Positions 18,588 to 27,922 of a stretch of 64,000 nucleotides of DNA are shown one piece after another; position 1 is the first letter of the stretch; every line of letters begins with the position of its first letter. The notes beneath the pieces were generated by a model, which saw only the letters and a program-made list of their open reading frames with translations, had not been told where the DNA came from and did no database searches. The stretch covers positions 1 through 64,000 of the forward strand of contig JAJRZI010000122.1 of NCBI GenBank assembly GCA_024275295.1, written 5' to 3'. The position numbers were made by a program, and so were the translations under genes. The DNA comes from Gammaproteobacteria bacterium (GTDB lineage Bacteria; Pseudomonadota; Gammaproteobacteria; Chromatiales; Chromatiaceae).

Positions 18588-19538
18588 TTAATCCAACTGA
18601 TCTGCAAACCAGTCAGATGCATCAACCAAGGCGCTTAAAATGCCTGGTTCCAAGGCTGAATGCCAGGCATCCGGAACAATCTTCAGTTCACTTTTAGGCC
18701 AGGCTTTGTGTAGCTCCCATGCCGACTCCATCGGGCAGATTGCATCATACCGACCTTGAATGATGACACCAGGAATATCCGCAATACGCCCAACATCCTC
18801 CAGCAGCTGATTAGCTCGCATAAAGGCATGGTTTATAAAATAGTGGCACTCAATACAGGCCACACTTAATGCCGTATGCGGTGACCCAAAATGCTTCACA
18901 ATTGATTTGTTCGCAACCAGGGAAGCCGTTCGCCCCTCCCAGATTGACCACGCCTTGGCTGCTGCCATGCGCGCCAGCTCATCACTGCCTGTCAAGCGGC
19001 TATGGTAGGCTTGCAGCAAATTACCCCGCTCATCCTCTGGAATAGGCGCGACAAAATCTTCCCAGTAATCAGGGAAGATGCGGCTGGCCCCTTGCTGATA
19101 AAACCACTGGATCTCATGTTCTCGGCAGAGAAAAATCCCTCTTAGAATAAGCCCCTGCACACGCTCTGGATGGCGCTCGGCATAGGCCAATGCCAGGGTA
19201 GACCCCCAAGAGCCACCGAAGAGCAACCAACGATCAACGCCAAGCATTGATCGGATGGCTTCAATATCACTGATCAGGTGCTCTGTTGTATTTTCAGTTA
19301 AATCGGCATGGGGTAAGGAGCGGCCGCAACCACGTTGATCAAACAGTATGATGCGATAGCGATAGGGATCAAAGAAACAGCGATGATAGGCTTCACAACC
19401 TGCCCCCGGGCCACCATGCAGAAACAGCACAGGAATACCGTCCGCAATCCCACTCTCTTCAACATAGAGATGATGCCCACTACCCACTTCAATGGTATGG
19501 GTGGCATAGGGTCGTATACTAGGATAGAGATCAGCCAT
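18588..19538 (-). CDS. pip: Proline iminopeptidase
   Basis: This alpha/beta-hydrolase releases N-terminal proline from peptides in the cytoplasm. The 316-residue protein shows the oxyanion region [27 protein letters not shown], and the nucleophile elbow GGSWGS, with the acid in the segment GRYDAICP and the histidine in AWHSALEPG. The length fits family S33 bacterial Pip. It is the first gene of a pip-dtd pair, and its promoter region faces the candidate small RNA. Confidence 0.95.
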   Translation of the reverse strand: MADLYPSIRPYATHTIEVGSGHHLYVEESGIADGIPVLFLHGGPGAGCEAYHRCFFDPYRYRIILFDQRGCGRSLPHADLTENTTEHLISDIEAIRSMLGVDRWLLFGGSWGSTLALAYAERHPERVQGLILRGIFLCREHEIQWFYQQGASRIFPDYWEDFVAPIPEDERGNLLQAYHSRLTGSDELARMAAAKAWSIWEGRTASLVANKSIVKHFGSPHTALSVACIECHYFINHAFMRANQLLEDVGRIADIPGVIIQGRYDAICPMESAWELHKAWPKSELKIVPDAWHSALEPGILSALVDASDWFADQLD

Positions 19539-19609
19539 GACAGCTTAGTTTAGCGGCGAACTATTCAGAGGTCACTATGAAAATGCTAATTTTTTTTGAG
19601 AAACCACAG

Positions 19610-19627
19610 TGTAGGAAATCCCCTACA
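19610..19627. promoter_or_regulatory. GacA/UvrY-type upstream activating palindrome
   Basis: The 18-base sequence TGTAGGAAATCCCCTACA is a symmetric pair of half-sites, TGTAGG-N6-CCTACA. The known GacA (UvrY, LetA) binding site upstream of rsmY, rsmZ and csrB genes is TGTAAG-N6-CTTACA, so each half differs at one matching position and the spacing is identical. It lies about 60-70 bases before the predicted start of a GGA-rich small RNA on the plus strand. Assignment rests on this combination. Confidence 0.65.
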
Positions 19628-19686
19628 AATCAAAGGGGGGAAACGACCTATTTTTCCCTTTTAAGCTGTGCGACTATCTTCTCCGG

Positions 19687-19818
19687 TCGCCAGTCAAGGA
19701 AGAACGAAAAGGATATTACTCACATCTAAGGAGAGAAGAGCCAAGGATGGAACCCCTTTGCCAACCAAGCCCGGCGGCCATGCCCCGGTAGTATGGAATA
19801 CTACCGGGGCTTCTTTTT
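19687..19818 (+). ncRNA. Candidate RsmY/RsmZ-type CsrA-sequestering small RNA
   Basis: About 130 bases between the activating palindrome and a strong terminator contain six GGA triplets in plus orientation: 19698, 19711, 19730, 19745, 19749 and 19795. Most have the AAGGA or ATGGA context bound by CsrA/RsmA. The last is exposed in the terminator loop. No ORF is present. RsmY and RsmZ of pseudomonads are of similar size, GGA-rich, end in a terminator and are switched on by GacA. A TATCTT at 19675-19680 could be the -10 box, giving the start used here; the 5' end is uncertain. It would act by titrating CsrA. The gene is antisense to neither pip nor typA. Confidence 0.7.
19783..19818 (+). terminator. 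Intrinsic terminator with GGA loop
   Basis: A perfect 12-bp stem, CCCCGGTAGTAT / ATACTACCGGGG, closes a three-base GGA loop and is followed by CTTCTTTTT. The T tract is on the plus strand only, so it ends a rightward transcript and not typA or pip, which run leftward. It is the main evidence that a plus-strand RNA is made here. Confidence 0.85.
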
Positions 19819-19826
19819 GATCCCTA

Positions 19827-21647
19827 TCAACTAGCAGTCGCTCTGGATGCCCGCTTGCGTTCATGCTCTTTCAGATGGCGCTTGCGGATACGGATTGCAG
19901 AGGGGGTAATCTCCACCAATTCATCATCCTCAATAAACTCCAGTGCCTGCTCCAGGGTGAATTTTATCGGCGGTGTGAGCAGAATATTCTCATCGGTTCC
20001 TGCCGCACGGATATTGGTCAGCTGTTTTCCCTTCAATGCATTGACCACCAGATCATTGGCTCGGGAGTGGATACCAATCACTTGGCCTTCGTAGATCTCC
20101 TCAGCATGCCCCAGAAACAGCTTGCCACGCTCCTGCAGGTTAAACAGCGAATAACCCAGCGCCTTGCCCGTCTCCTTCGCGATCATGGTGCCATTGACAC
20201 GGGCAGCAATACCGCCAGAAACAGCAGGCCCATAGTGATCAAAAACATGGTAGATCAACCCGGTACCTGAGGTCATGGTCAGAAAGTCTGTTTGAAATCC
20301 GATAAGCCCACGGGATGGAATAATATAGTCCAAACGGACACGCCCATTGCCATCCGGCACCATATCCTGCAGCTGGCCACGCCGGATACCCAACGCCTCC
20401 ATCAGGCCACCCTGATGGGCCTCCTCCACATCAACCGTCAGCTGCTCATAAGGCTCACACACCTCGCCATCCACTTCACGGAAAATAACCTCTGGACGAG
20501 ACACTGCAAGCTCATAGCCTTCACGGCGCATCGTCTCCAACAATATAGAAAGGTGCAGCTCTCCACGCCCGGAGACCCGGAATTTTTCCGGGTCAGTCCC
20601 CTCTTCCACACGTAGCGCAACATTGTGGATCAACTCCCGCTCCAGACGCTCCTTAAGCTGGCGTGAAGTGAGGTATTTACCCTCTTTGCCTGCAAAGGGT
20701 GAGGTATTGACCTGAAAGGTCATGGTGACGGTTGGCTCATCCACCGTCAGTGGCGGCAGCGGTTCCATGCAGGCCGGATCACAGAGGGTATCGGAGACAT
20801 TCAATCCTTCAATACCGGTAATCGCAATAATGTCACCCGCTGAAGCACTCTCAACCTCAACCCGCTCCAATCCAAGGAAGCCCATAACCTGCCCAATCTT
20901 GCCTTTGTGTGGATCACCATCAACCTTGTCCACCAGCACTTGCATATTGCTGCGCACACTGCCGCGCGCGATACGCCCAATACCGATAGCACCCACATAA
21001 CTGCTATAGCCCAGTGAGGAGATCTGCATCTGAAAAGGCCCATCGAGATCAACTTCCGGGGCAGGACAGTTTGCGACAAGCGCCTCAAACAGTGGCGTCA
21101 TATCCCCCGAACGTACGTCAGCAGAGTCTCCGGCATAGCCATTGATTGCTGAGGCATAAATGATGGGAAAATCCAGCTGCTCATCCGTCGCCCCCAGGCG
21201 ATCAAATAGATCAAATGTCTGATCAACCACCCAATCGGGCCGTGCACCATCCCGATCAATCTTATTAACAACTACAATAGGGCGCAGACCGTGCTGGAAC
21301 GCTTTTTGGGTAACAAAACGGGTCTGAGGCATTGGCCCCTCCACCGCATCAACCAGCAGCAGAACCGAATCAACCATTGAGAGTACCCGCTCAACTTCAC
21401 CACCAAAATCAGCATGCCCCGGCGTATCCACAATGTTGATACGGTAATCATTCCAGCGGATGGCGGTATTCTTGGAAAGAATGGTGATGCCACGCTCTTT
21501 TTCCAAATCATTTGAATCCATGACCCGCTCCACTGGGCCAAAACGGTCACCCAAGGTGCCAGACTGCTGTAACAGTTGATCGACCAAGGTGGTCTTGCCA
21601 TGGTCTACATGCGCGATGATCGCGACATTACGAAGTTGATTAATCAC
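19827..21647 (-). CDS. typA: Ribosome-associated GTPase TypA/BipA
   Basis: TypA (BipA) is a translational GTPase with EF-G-like domains that binds ribosomes and helps 50S assembly, growth at low temperature and stress responses. The 606-residue protein has G1 [11 protein letters not shown]3 [14 protein letters not shown] and G4 [15 protein letters not shown], then domains II, III, V and the BipA-specific C-terminal domain ending in basic residues. The start [18 protein letters not shown] is normal. It is monocistronic; the AT-rich spacer lies upstream and the small RNA lies downstream on the other strand. Confidence 0.98.
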   Translation of the reverse strand: MINQLRNVAIIAHVDHGKTTLVDQLLQQSGTLGDRFGPVERVMDSNDLEKERGITILSKNTAIRWNDYRINIVDTPGHADFGGEVERVLSMVDSVLLLVDAVEGPMPQTRFVTQKAFQHGLRPIVVVNKIDRDGARPDWVVDQTFDLFDRLGATDEQLDFPIIYASAINGYAGDSADVRSGDMTPLFEALVANCPAPEVDLDGPFQMQISSLGYSSYVGAIGIGRIARGSVRSNMQVLVDKVDGDPHKGKIGQVMGFLGLERVEVESASAGDIIAITGIEGLNVSDTLCDPACMEPLPPLTVDEPTVTMTFQVNTSPFAGKEGKYLTSRQLKERLERELIHNVALRVEEGTDPEKFRVSGRGELHLSILLETMRREGYELAVSRPEVIFREVDGEVCEPYEQLTVDVEEAHQGGLMEALGIRRGQLQDMVPDGNGRVRLDYIIPSRGLIGFQTDFLTMTSGTGLIYHVFDHYGPAVSGGIAARVNGTMIAKETGKALGYSLFNLQERGKLFLGHAEEIYEGQVIGIHSRANDLVVNALKGKQLTNIRAAGTDENILLTPPIKFTLEQALEFIEDDELVEITPSAIRIRKRHLKEHERKRASRATAS

Positions 21648-22076
21648 AAGAGGGTAAATCCGGTATGGAAAAGGTCGCGCATTATAACGGATTTGCAGCC
21701 AACATTAGGGATCAACATTCTGAATTATTCAAATAATATATTTATGCAATCAATACAATTATTTACATTGCTAATATAATGTTTTCACTGCGATAGTTAT
21801 CCCACTAACCTAACTATTAAGGGATTTTTATATTATTCACAGATCCTGTGGATTACTCTGTGGATAAAACCGGCACAACACCCACAAACCCCTACAGTTA
21901 AACCTTAGGGGTTAGATTGTAAAAATTTCATACAATTAATATTTATTATTAATTTCAACAACTTAATTTAATGCCAACTATTTTCAACTTATCACTTGAC
22001 AGCATTTAGCCATTGCTATAACACCCAAAGCCATCTGTGCATAAGTGACTCTGGTTACAGGAAAAATTGATTTATC
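21648..22076. other. AT-rich intergenic region with DnaA-box cluster (origin-like)
   Basis: This 430-base spacer between divergent typA and the metalloprotease gene holds three DnaA-box-like 9-mers within 35 bases: TTATTCACA at 21833, TGTGGATTA at 21847 and TGTGGATAA at 21859, the last a perfect reverse-strand TTATCCACA. Directly to the right (21930-21975) is a very AT-rich stretch that could unwind. This resembles the core of gammaproteobacterial oriC, but dnaA, mnmG and parAB are not adjacent, and gene direction does not switch to the right of it. It may instead be a DnaA-titration or regulatory site. Confidence 0.4.
21996..22022 (+). promoter_or_regulatory. Possible sigma70 promoter of the metalloprotease gene
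   Basis: TTGACA at 21996-22001 is a perfect -35 box; TATAAC at 22017-22022 is a near-consensus -10 box, with a short spacer of 15 bases. It lies about 55 bases before the ATG at 22077. The spacing is below optimum, so strength is uncertain. Confidence 0.4.
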
Positions 22077-22871
22077 ATGAAACTATTCAGTTTTCGCAAC
22101 CTGCGTATTGTGCTGCTGTTGACCATCTTTGCCACTGTGGCTATTTACAGTAAAAGCCAGCTACTCACATCCACCGCCTGGCTGGAGCCACTGCAGGTCA
22201 GCATCTACCCAATAAATGGGGACAATAGCCCAAAAACAGCCCGCTATATTCAGAATCTGAATCACCGCAGTTTCAGTGATATCGATGATTTCATGGCACA
22301 TGAAAGCAGGAAATTCAATATTCTGGAAGAGAGACCAACCCTGACCAGGCTGGGCCCTGAGGTGATGGAATCACCTCCACCACCGCCTGAAATCGGATCA
22401 AGAAGCGCACTATCCACCATGTTATGGAGTCTAAAGTTGCGTTATTGGGTCTGGAAAAAGACACCCGACAACAGATCCAACCTCAATCGTGTACGCATAT
22501 TCGTACTCTATTACCAGGGAGATGACGCTCAACCACTTGCCCACTCTCTCGGGTTACAAAAGGGATTAATCGGTGTCGTGCATGCCTTTGCCATTAAAAA
22601 ACAGAACCGGCAAAACAATATCGTCATTGCACATGAGCTGCTGCATACGGTCGGCGCCACAGATAAATATGATGACAATAACCAGCCCATCTTTCCTGAT
22701 GGTTATGCTGAGCCAAACCGCAGCCCACGTTACCCCCAATATCAGGCAGAGATCATGTCGGGGCATATCCCGACATCACCCACTGAGTCACAGATGGCCA
22801 CGAGCCTCAAACGCTGCGTTGTGGGGCCAAAAACTGCCCGGGAGATCAATTGGATCAGCACCCAAAACTAG
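22077..22871 (+). CDS. Putative membrane-anchored zinc metalloprotease
   Basis: This 264-residue protein has one N-terminal hydrophobic segment (about 9-24) and so is probably anchored in the inner membrane facing the periplasm, or exported. It contains HELLHTVGATD (His186, Glu187, His190, Asp196), the HExxHxxGxxD form of the metzincin zinc site in which aspartate is the third ligand, as in snapalysin. A Met-turn-like AEIMSG follows at about 225-228. A run of prolines (99-104) precedes the catalytic part. The protein is not recognised as a characterised family. Substrate and role are unknown; it stands alone upstream of purC. Confidence 0.6.
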   Translation: MKLFSFRNLRIVLLLTIFATVAIYSKSQLLTSTAWLEPLQVSIYPINGDNSPKTARYIQNLNHRSFSDIDDFMAHESRKFNILEERPTLTRLGPEVMESPPPPPEIGSRSALSTMLWSLKLRYWVWKKTPDNRSNLNRVRIFVLYYQGDDAQPLAHSLGLQKGLIGVVHAFAIKKQNRQNNIVIAHELLHTVGATDKYDDNNQPIFPDGYAEPNRSPRYPQYQAEIMSGHIPTSPTESQMATSLKRCVVGPKTAREINWISTQN

Positions 22872-22908
22872 CCCGGATATTTCATGAATTCATGAAATAT
22901 CCTGGCTA
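22869..22908. repeat. 40-base near-perfect palindrome (terminator or REP-like)
   Basis: Bases 22875-22902 are a perfect 28-base palindrome (GGATATTTCATGAA and its complement). It extends outward as TAGCC-C ... T-GGCTA, interrupted by one mismatch. It starts at the stop codon of the metalloprotease gene. There is no T tract, so it is not a classic terminator; it may be a transcript-end hairpin or a dispersed palindromic repeat. Only this one complete copy is in the window. Confidence 0.6.
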
Positions 22909-22963
22909 ACCCACCCAGCATGATTACGGTATAATTTTTCTTTTTTCTCGCTACAAATAAGTC

Positions 22964-23857
22964 ATGACCGAATCCACAGCCCTTTTTGAATCTGATCTTC
23001 CACATCTAAAACTGCTCAACCGAGGCAAGGTTCGAGACATCTATGAGATTGATGACCAGCACCTGCTGATCATCACTTCAGACCGCCTCTCAGCCTTCGA
23101 TGTGGTGCTTCCCCAGCCCATTCCCGGCAAAGGCGAGGTACTGACCCGTGTCGCCAACTTCTGGTTTCAGCGCACCGCTGAGCTGATCCCGAATCATCTG
23201 TCAGATCTTTCATTGGAAGAGGTCGTACCCGATGCTCAACAGCGTGCAGCGCTGGGAGATCGCGCCATTGTGGTGCGCAGACTCAAGCCGCTTCCCATTG
23301 AGGCCATCGTACGCGGTTACTTGATTGGATCAGGCTGGAAGGATTACCAGAAGAGCGGCTGTGTATGTGGCATTCAACTTCCAGCTGGCCTGCGTCAGGC
23401 AGATCAGCTTCCCGAGGCCATCTTCACACCCTCCACCAAGGCGGAGATTGGGGATCACGACGAAAATATCAGCTTCGAGAAAACGATCAACCTACTCGGC
23501 AAGGAGCTGGCGGAACAGGTGCGCGATATCAGCCTCAAGATCTACACCGAAGCCGCCCGCTACGCACGGGAAAAGGGCATTATCATTGCCGATACCAAAT
23601 TTGAGTTTGGCCAGGATGATGAGGGGCGGCTCTATCTCATCGACGAAGCGCTGACCCCGGACTCATCACGCTTCTGGCCCATCGAAGAGTACCGCACCGA
23701 TACCAGCCCCCCCAGCTTTGATAAACAATGTGTGCGCGATTATCTGGAGACCCTGGATTGGGATAAAAAGGCTCCAGGGCCAGATCTTCCGGCAGAGATC
23801 ATTGCCAAAACGGCTGAAAAATACCGTGAGGCGGAAAGAAAACTGACCGGCAACTAA
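22964..23857 (+). CDS. purC: Phosphoribosylaminoimidazole-succinocarboxamide synthase
   Basis: PurC joins CAIR and aspartate to make SAICAR in purine synthesis. The 297-residue protein is the longer form found in yeast and many proteobacteria, against about 237 residues in E. coli. It shows [12 protein letters not shown], the ATP-binding [24 protein letters not shown] and [19 protein letters not shown]. It is a single-gene unit convergent with the kinase gene on the right. Confidence 0.97.
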   Translation: MTESTALFESDLPHLKLLNRGKVRDIYEIDDQHLLIITSDRLSAFDVVLPQPIPGKGEVLTRVANFWFQRTAELIPNHLSDLSLEEVVPDAQQRAALGDRAIVVRRLKPLPIEAIVRGYLIGSGWKDYQKSGCVCGIQLPAGLRQADQLPEAIFTPSTKAEIGDHDENISFEKTINLLGKELAEQVRDISLKIYTEAARYAREKGIIIADTKFEFGQDDEGRLYLIDEALTPDSSRFWPIEEYRTDTSPPSFDKQCVRDYLETLDWDKKAPGPDLPAEIIAKTAEKYREAERKLTGN

Positions 23858-23871
23858 ACCCGTCAAATCTG

Positions 23872-23897
23872 CCCCGGTGTTATTAATGGCACCGGGG
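23872..23897. terminator. Hairpin between convergent genes
   Basis: An 8-bp stem, CCCCGGTG / CACCGGGG, closes a ten-base loop between the purC stop and the end of the convergent gene, overlapping the latter's stop codon. There is no clear T tract on either strand. It may act as a weak shared terminator or 3' end stabiliser. Confidence 0.4.
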
Positions 23898-25466
23898 ATC
23901 ATTCACTTTTAGATACTGCCTCACTTCAGCAAGCAGATCTCTTTTCTCCGGCGTAACCCTGATAGATAGCGTCTCTTCCGACATAGCCAGCGGCTCCCGG
24001 GCAGCCAGCTGGGCATCCAGCACATCCTGATTGGCCTCCGATGGATCCGCCCCTTCAGCCAGACGCTGATCAATACGTTCCCGCAGAATCTCCTCCGGCA
24101 CCTGAAAGTCGAGTATCAGAAAAGGCACACCCAATCGCCGGGCCAGCTCATTAAATGATTGGCGATGGCAACGTTTGAGAAAGGTCGCATCTACAACAGT
24201 AACAAAGCCAGCCTTGATTACAACGGCTGCCAGTTTTTTCAGACGCCGATAGGTATCCTCTGTCACCTGCGGACGATAGATTCCCTGGTGAAGATCAGAG
24301 CCACTATTAGCGCCTGCCACCAATCCAGCCAAACGCTTGCGCTCAATATCAGAACGTAGCTGAATCGCAGAAAGCACACCCAGCAGCGACGTCACAACCG
24401 TGCTTTTCCCAGAGCCAGAGAGGCCATGGGTAATGATAAGTGCAGGGGTTGTTTTACAGGTGTAACCCTCTGCCTGAGCCAGATAGGCTCGATAATCGAC
24501 CAACACAGCCTCTTTATCGGCCAACGACAGATCCGGTTGCTGCAGACGAATCAGATCAACCTTGGCACGCACCATTGCCCGATAGAGCTGGTAAAACCGC
24601 AGCAGGCTCAACCCTGCATAGTCACCCGTAATGGCCAGATAACTGTTCAAAAACCGCTGCGCCAGGTCTGCCCGCCCCTTCTCCTGCAGATCCATAATCA
24701 GGAAGGCAATCTCGCTGATGGTATCAATCCAACGCAGGCCTGGGGCAAACTCTATACCATCAAAGATCAGGATTTCATCATCAACCAGTGCAATATTGCC
24801 CAGATGCATATCCCCATGACACTCCCGGACAGACCCGCCATCACGCCGCTGAGTCAACACACCCTGCAGGGATTCCAGCTGCATCCTGCTCCAGCACTCC
24901 AGCCGGTTCAGTCGCTGCTGATCATCAGCTTGATCCAGTAACTCCCGAATCTGGATGAAATTCTCCTCCATTGGGGCAAAGACGGCTTCAGCTGTACCAA
25001 AGGACTCATTGAGATCCACCACGGCAATATGGCTATGAAAACTGGCCACAATCCGAGCCAACTGATCCATCCGCTCAATGCTCAATAGATCCAGGTGGTT
25101 GGATAACAACGCATCCGGCTCAAACTGCCTCATCCTGACAGCATATTCAATGGCTGGCCCTGCACCACAGATATGCGGTTGGCTTGCTGTGCCGGTAATC
25201 GGCACAACATCCAGATAGATCTGCGGTGCCAGGCGGCTGTTGAGGCGAATCTCCTCTTCACAGAAATATTTGCGGCGCTCCAATGATGAGAAATCCAAAA
25301 ACCCCAGATCAACCGGCTTCTTGATCTTGTAGGCATAATCTCCGGTCAGCAGCACCGTGGAGATATGCGTTTCAATATGCTGAACCCCAGCAACAGCCTC
25401 CGGCCAGGCAGCAGGCTGCAATAGACCTTTGATCAGCTTCGCATGGAAATCAAGGTTTTTACCCAT
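23883..25466 (-). CDS. Fusion of APH-like kinase domain and AAA_33 P-loop domain
   Basis: This 527-residue protein has two parts. Residues 1-330 resemble the aminoglycoside phosphotransferase fold, with the catalytic loop ECHGDMHLGNIALVDD and metal-binding IFDGIEFAPGLRW. Residues 345-520 are an AAA_33 nucleotide kinase-like domain with Walker A HGLSGSGKSTV. The pairing is a widespread conserved family annotated as bifunctional aminoglycoside phosphotransferase/ATP-binding protein; its substrate is unknown and resistance is not implied. It follows rimO by about 20 bases on the same strand and is probably cotranscribed with it. Confidence 0.85.
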   Translation of the reverse strand: MGKNLDFHAKLIKGLLQPAAWPEAVAGVQHIETHISTVLLTGDYAYKIKKPVDLGFLDFSSLERRKYFCEEEIRLNSRLAPQIYLDVVPITGTASQPHICGAGPAIEYAVRMRQFEPDALLSNHLDLLSIERMDQLARIVASFHSHIAVVDLNESFGTAEAVFAPMEENFIQIRELLDQADDQQRLNRLECWSRMQLESLQGVLTQRRDGGSVRECHGDMHLGNIALVDDEILIFDGIEFAPGLRWIDTISEIAFLIMDLQEKGRADLAQRFLNSYLAITGDYAGLSLLRFYQLYRAMVRAKVDLIRLQQPDLSLADKEAVLVDYRAYLAQAEGYTCKTTPALIITHGLSGSGKSTVVTSLLGVLSAIQLRSDIERKRLAGLVAGANSGSDLHQGIYRPQVTEDTYRRLKKLAAVVIKAGFVTVVDATFLKRCHRQSFNELARRLGVPFLILDFQVPEEILRERIDQRLAEGADPSEANQDVLDAQLAAREPLAMSEETLSIRVTPEKRDLLAEVRQYLKVNDPRCH

Positions 25467-25487
25467 GCCAAAATACCTCGGGCAGGG

Positions 25488-26804
25488 TCAGCACACCGGC
25501 TCACCCCACAGATCATGCTCACTGGAATCGGTAATATCCACCTCAATAAAATCCCCTGGCTGCATATCCCAGCCCCCTTTGATGATGACATAACCATCAA
25601 TCTCAGGCGCCTCACCTGCACTGCGCGCCAGCACTTCATCAGCCTCAACCTCATCCACCAGCACCGTCATGCGACGCCCCACCTTGGCCGCCAGCTTTTC
25701 CGCACTGATCCCGGCCTGTAGCGCCATAAAGCGCTCCAGCCGATGTTCCTTAACCTCTTCAGGGATCTGATCCGGCAGCTCATTGGCGGCAGCACCGACC
25801 ACTGGCGAATAGGCAAAACAGCCGACTCGATCGAGTCGGGCCTCTCGCAGAAAGTCCAGCATCTCTTCAAATTCAGACTCCGTCTCACCCGGAAAGCCCG
25901 CAATAAAAGTGCTGCGCAGTGTGATATCCGGGCAGATCTCACGCCAGCGCCCAATGCGCTCCAACATCTTCTCTGCCGCTGCCGGGCGGCGCATGGCCTG
26001 CAACACACGTCGATTGGCGTGCTGCAGTGGAATATCGAGATAGGGCAGGATCTTCTCCTGCGCCATCAACGGGATCAGATCATCCACATGAGGATAGGGA
26101 TAGACATAGTGCAGCCGCACCCAAACCGGCAGATCACCCAACGCATCAGCCAATGACTGAATACGTGTCGTCAGCGGGCGGCCATTCCAAAAATCGGGAC
26201 GATAGTTCAGATCCACGCCATAGGCAGCTGTATCCTGAGCCACAACCAATAACTCCCGGACACCTGAATTGGCCAGACTCTCCGCCTCCTGCATCACCTC
26301 ACCAATAGGACGACTCACAAGATCGCCCCGAAGATCAGGGATGATGCAGAAACGACAGCGGTGACTACACCCCTCAGAGATCTTCAGATAGGCATAGTGA
26401 CGAGGGGTAAGCTTAATGCCGTGTGTTGGAACAAGATTGGCAAACGGTTGATGGGGCGCAGGCAGATGCTCATGCACCGCCGTCATCACCTCTTCATAGG
26501 CATGCGGGCCGGTGACTGCCAATACCGCAGGATGCACCCTGCGCACCTCATCTGCATTCGCACCAAGGCAGCCGGTCACAATCACCCGGCCATGCACCTC
26601 AACCGCTTCACCAATGGCTTCGAGAGACTCCTCAATCGCCGCATCGATAAAACCGCAGGTGTTTACAATAACCAGATCCGCACCTTCATAGGATGCCGAA
26701 ATTTCATACCCTTCAGCTCGCAGCTGAGTGAGAATACGTTCAGAATCAACCAAGGCTTTGGGGCAACCAAGACTGATAAAACCAATACAGGGGGCTTGAG
26801 ACAT
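25488..26804 (-). CDS. rimO: Ribosomal protein S12 methylthiotransferase RimO
   Basis: RimO adds a methylthio group to the conserved aspartate of ribosomal protein S12 (Asp89 in E. coli) using two iron-sulfur clusters. The 438-residue protein has the N-terminal methylthiotransferase domain with cluster cysteines (SLGCPK, NTCGF, TGCLG), the radical-SAM motif CSHRCRFC and a C-terminal TRAM domain. Length is standard. It is the first gene of a two-gene unit. Confidence 0.97.
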   Translation of the reverse strand: MSQAPCIGFISLGCPKALVDSERILTQLRAEGYEISASYEGADLVIVNTCGFIDAAIEESLEAIGEAVEVHGRVIVTGCLGANADEVRRVHPAVLAVTGPHAYEEVMTAVHEHLPAPHQPFANLVPTHGIKLTPRHYAYLKISEGCSHRCRFCIIPDLRGDLVSRPIGEVMQEAESLANSGVRELLVVAQDTAAYGVDLNYRPDFWNGRPLTTRIQSLADALGDLPVWVRLHYVYPYPHVDDLIPLMAQEKILPYLDIPLQHANRRVLQAMRRPAAAEKMLERIGRWREICPDITLRSTFIAGFPGETESEFEEMLDFLREARLDRVGCFAYSPVVGAAANELPDQIPEEVKEHRLERFMALQAGISAEKLAAKVGRRMTVLVDEVEADEVLARSAGEAPEIDGYVIIKGGWDMQPGDFIEVDITDSSEHDLWGEPVC

Positions 26805-27260
26805 CGTGAAAGAGTAACCAGCAGATAGGGGAAAGATATATCCATTATATCCACTTCAGTATGCATGCAAAACAACAGCACACACATTAAGGCCATTTGG
26901 AAGATAACCTTGTAACCCTATTTCACCATTACCATGATTGTGCTGACAGTGAAAACAACTTTGATGGAATACAAATTCAATAGGGCTGTAGGGCAGTACC
27001 GAATGGAAGCCTTATTGGTGGGGCATGTTCCTTCTTTCTGGATCAGCACCAGGAGCTGCCCTTCCCGTTATGCAAATTCGTCTACCGTCATCTGATAATC
27101 ACCATGGCAATGGTGTGAATGCAAGATATTGCAGGAGCAATATATCTGGGCTAGATACGCCATTGCCTTGTTGACGTCGTCCGTCCGGTAACGGCAGATC
27201 ATAATGCGCCAGGTCCCACCCGGAATGGCAGCCTGTGCGTCAGCCAGGCACATATAAAAA
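26805..27260. other. Intergenic region without a recognisable gene
   Basis: About 450 bases between rimO and the terminator of the VPLPA-CTERM gene hold no recognisable gene. A minus-strand ORF of 61 codons (27068-27253; contains PGGTWRIMICRYRTDDVNKA) is open and in the same frame continues past a TAA for another 50 codons. No family is recognised, so it may be a decayed gene or chance. Confidence 0.4.
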
Positions 27261-27288
27261 AGCCCACCCGGCTTGCGCCAAGTGGGCT
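27261..27288 (-). terminator. Intrinsic terminator of the VPLPA-CTERM gene
   Basis: AGCCCAC and GTGGGCT form a 7-bp stem with a 14-base loop. Read on the minus strand it is followed by TTTTTTATATG. It lies about 60 bases past the stop of the cohesin-like protein gene. The plus strand side is also T-rich, so it may work both ways. Confidence 0.7.
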
Positions 27289-27346
27289 AATATTTTATTT
27301 TGCTCTATTTAGATCTGCTAAGCCGGTATACCTTGTATACCCAGTC

Positions 27347-27922
27347 CTATGCAGCACGACGGTGACGAAAGGTGAGAAAACCCAAGCCACTCAGCATAAA
27401 CCATGCTGCAGCCGGCAGTGGTACCGCATTTACAGTAACAGTGCCTGGTGTAGCATTAAATACAACTGTCGCAGTATAACTTTCAGGATCCCATGGTAGT
27501 CGTCCCTCAGCACCCATGGTGTCATATAATGCTATAAGACTGGTGCCAGCCCCAATGGCCTCCATCCCAACACTGGCTATTTGATATGTGCCAGCCCCAA
27601 GTGCAGTAAACGATGAGTCGAAATATGAAAAACCAATAAAATCAAGCGTTCCGTTTACATTATCTATGAGAGATATAGTTTCGGTTAAAGTCGGGATGGT
27701 TATCGTTGCGCTTGTCACATTAACGATACTTGGATCAAAATCCAGAATAACACCCCCTGAATACATGGGTGCATCCCAATCGCCCATTACATTTACAGTA
27801 AAAGTATCACCTACATTGTATGGACCACTATCCGCAGGATCAACCCAAACATTTACAATTGCAGCCTGTATAGTGAACGGTGCAAACAATATCGCCAAAA
27901 AACAGTATTTGATTATTCTCAT
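27347..27922 (-). CDS. Exported protein with cohesin-like domain and VPLPA-CTERM signal
   Basis: This 191-residue protein has a signal peptide (about 1-20, cut after IQA), a cohesin-like beta domain (about 24-160; VWVDPADSGPYNVGDTFTV, GGVILDFDPSIVNV) and a C-terminal sorting signal: VPLPAAAWFMLSGLGFL followed by RHRRAA. That is the VPLPA variant of PEP-CTERM, which an exosortase recognises and removes in bacteria that make extracellular polysaccharide. No exosortase is in the window. The gene is monocistronic with its own terminator. The protein is probably displayed on the surface or in the biofilm matrix. Confidence 0.85.
   Translation of the reverse strand: MRIIKYCFLAILFAPFTIQAAIVNVWVDPADSGPYNVGDTFTVNVMGDWDAPMYSGGVILDFDPSIVNVTSATITIPTLTETISLIDNVNGTLDFIGFSYFDSSFTALGAGTYQIASVGMEAIGAGTSLIALYDTMGAEGRLPWDPESYTATVVFNATPGTVTVNAVPLPAAAWFMLSGLGFLTFRHRRAA

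Noticed and set aside
19783-19818. Terminator of typA
   Set aside because: The T tract is on the plus strand, while typA runs leftward; the hairpin therefore ends a rightward transcript.
4-27150. Near-identical 17-mer (aggagcaatatacctgg / aggagcaatatatctgg) at about 5 and 27133
   Set aside because: One mismatch in 17 bases is expected several times by chance in 64 kb, and flanks do not match.
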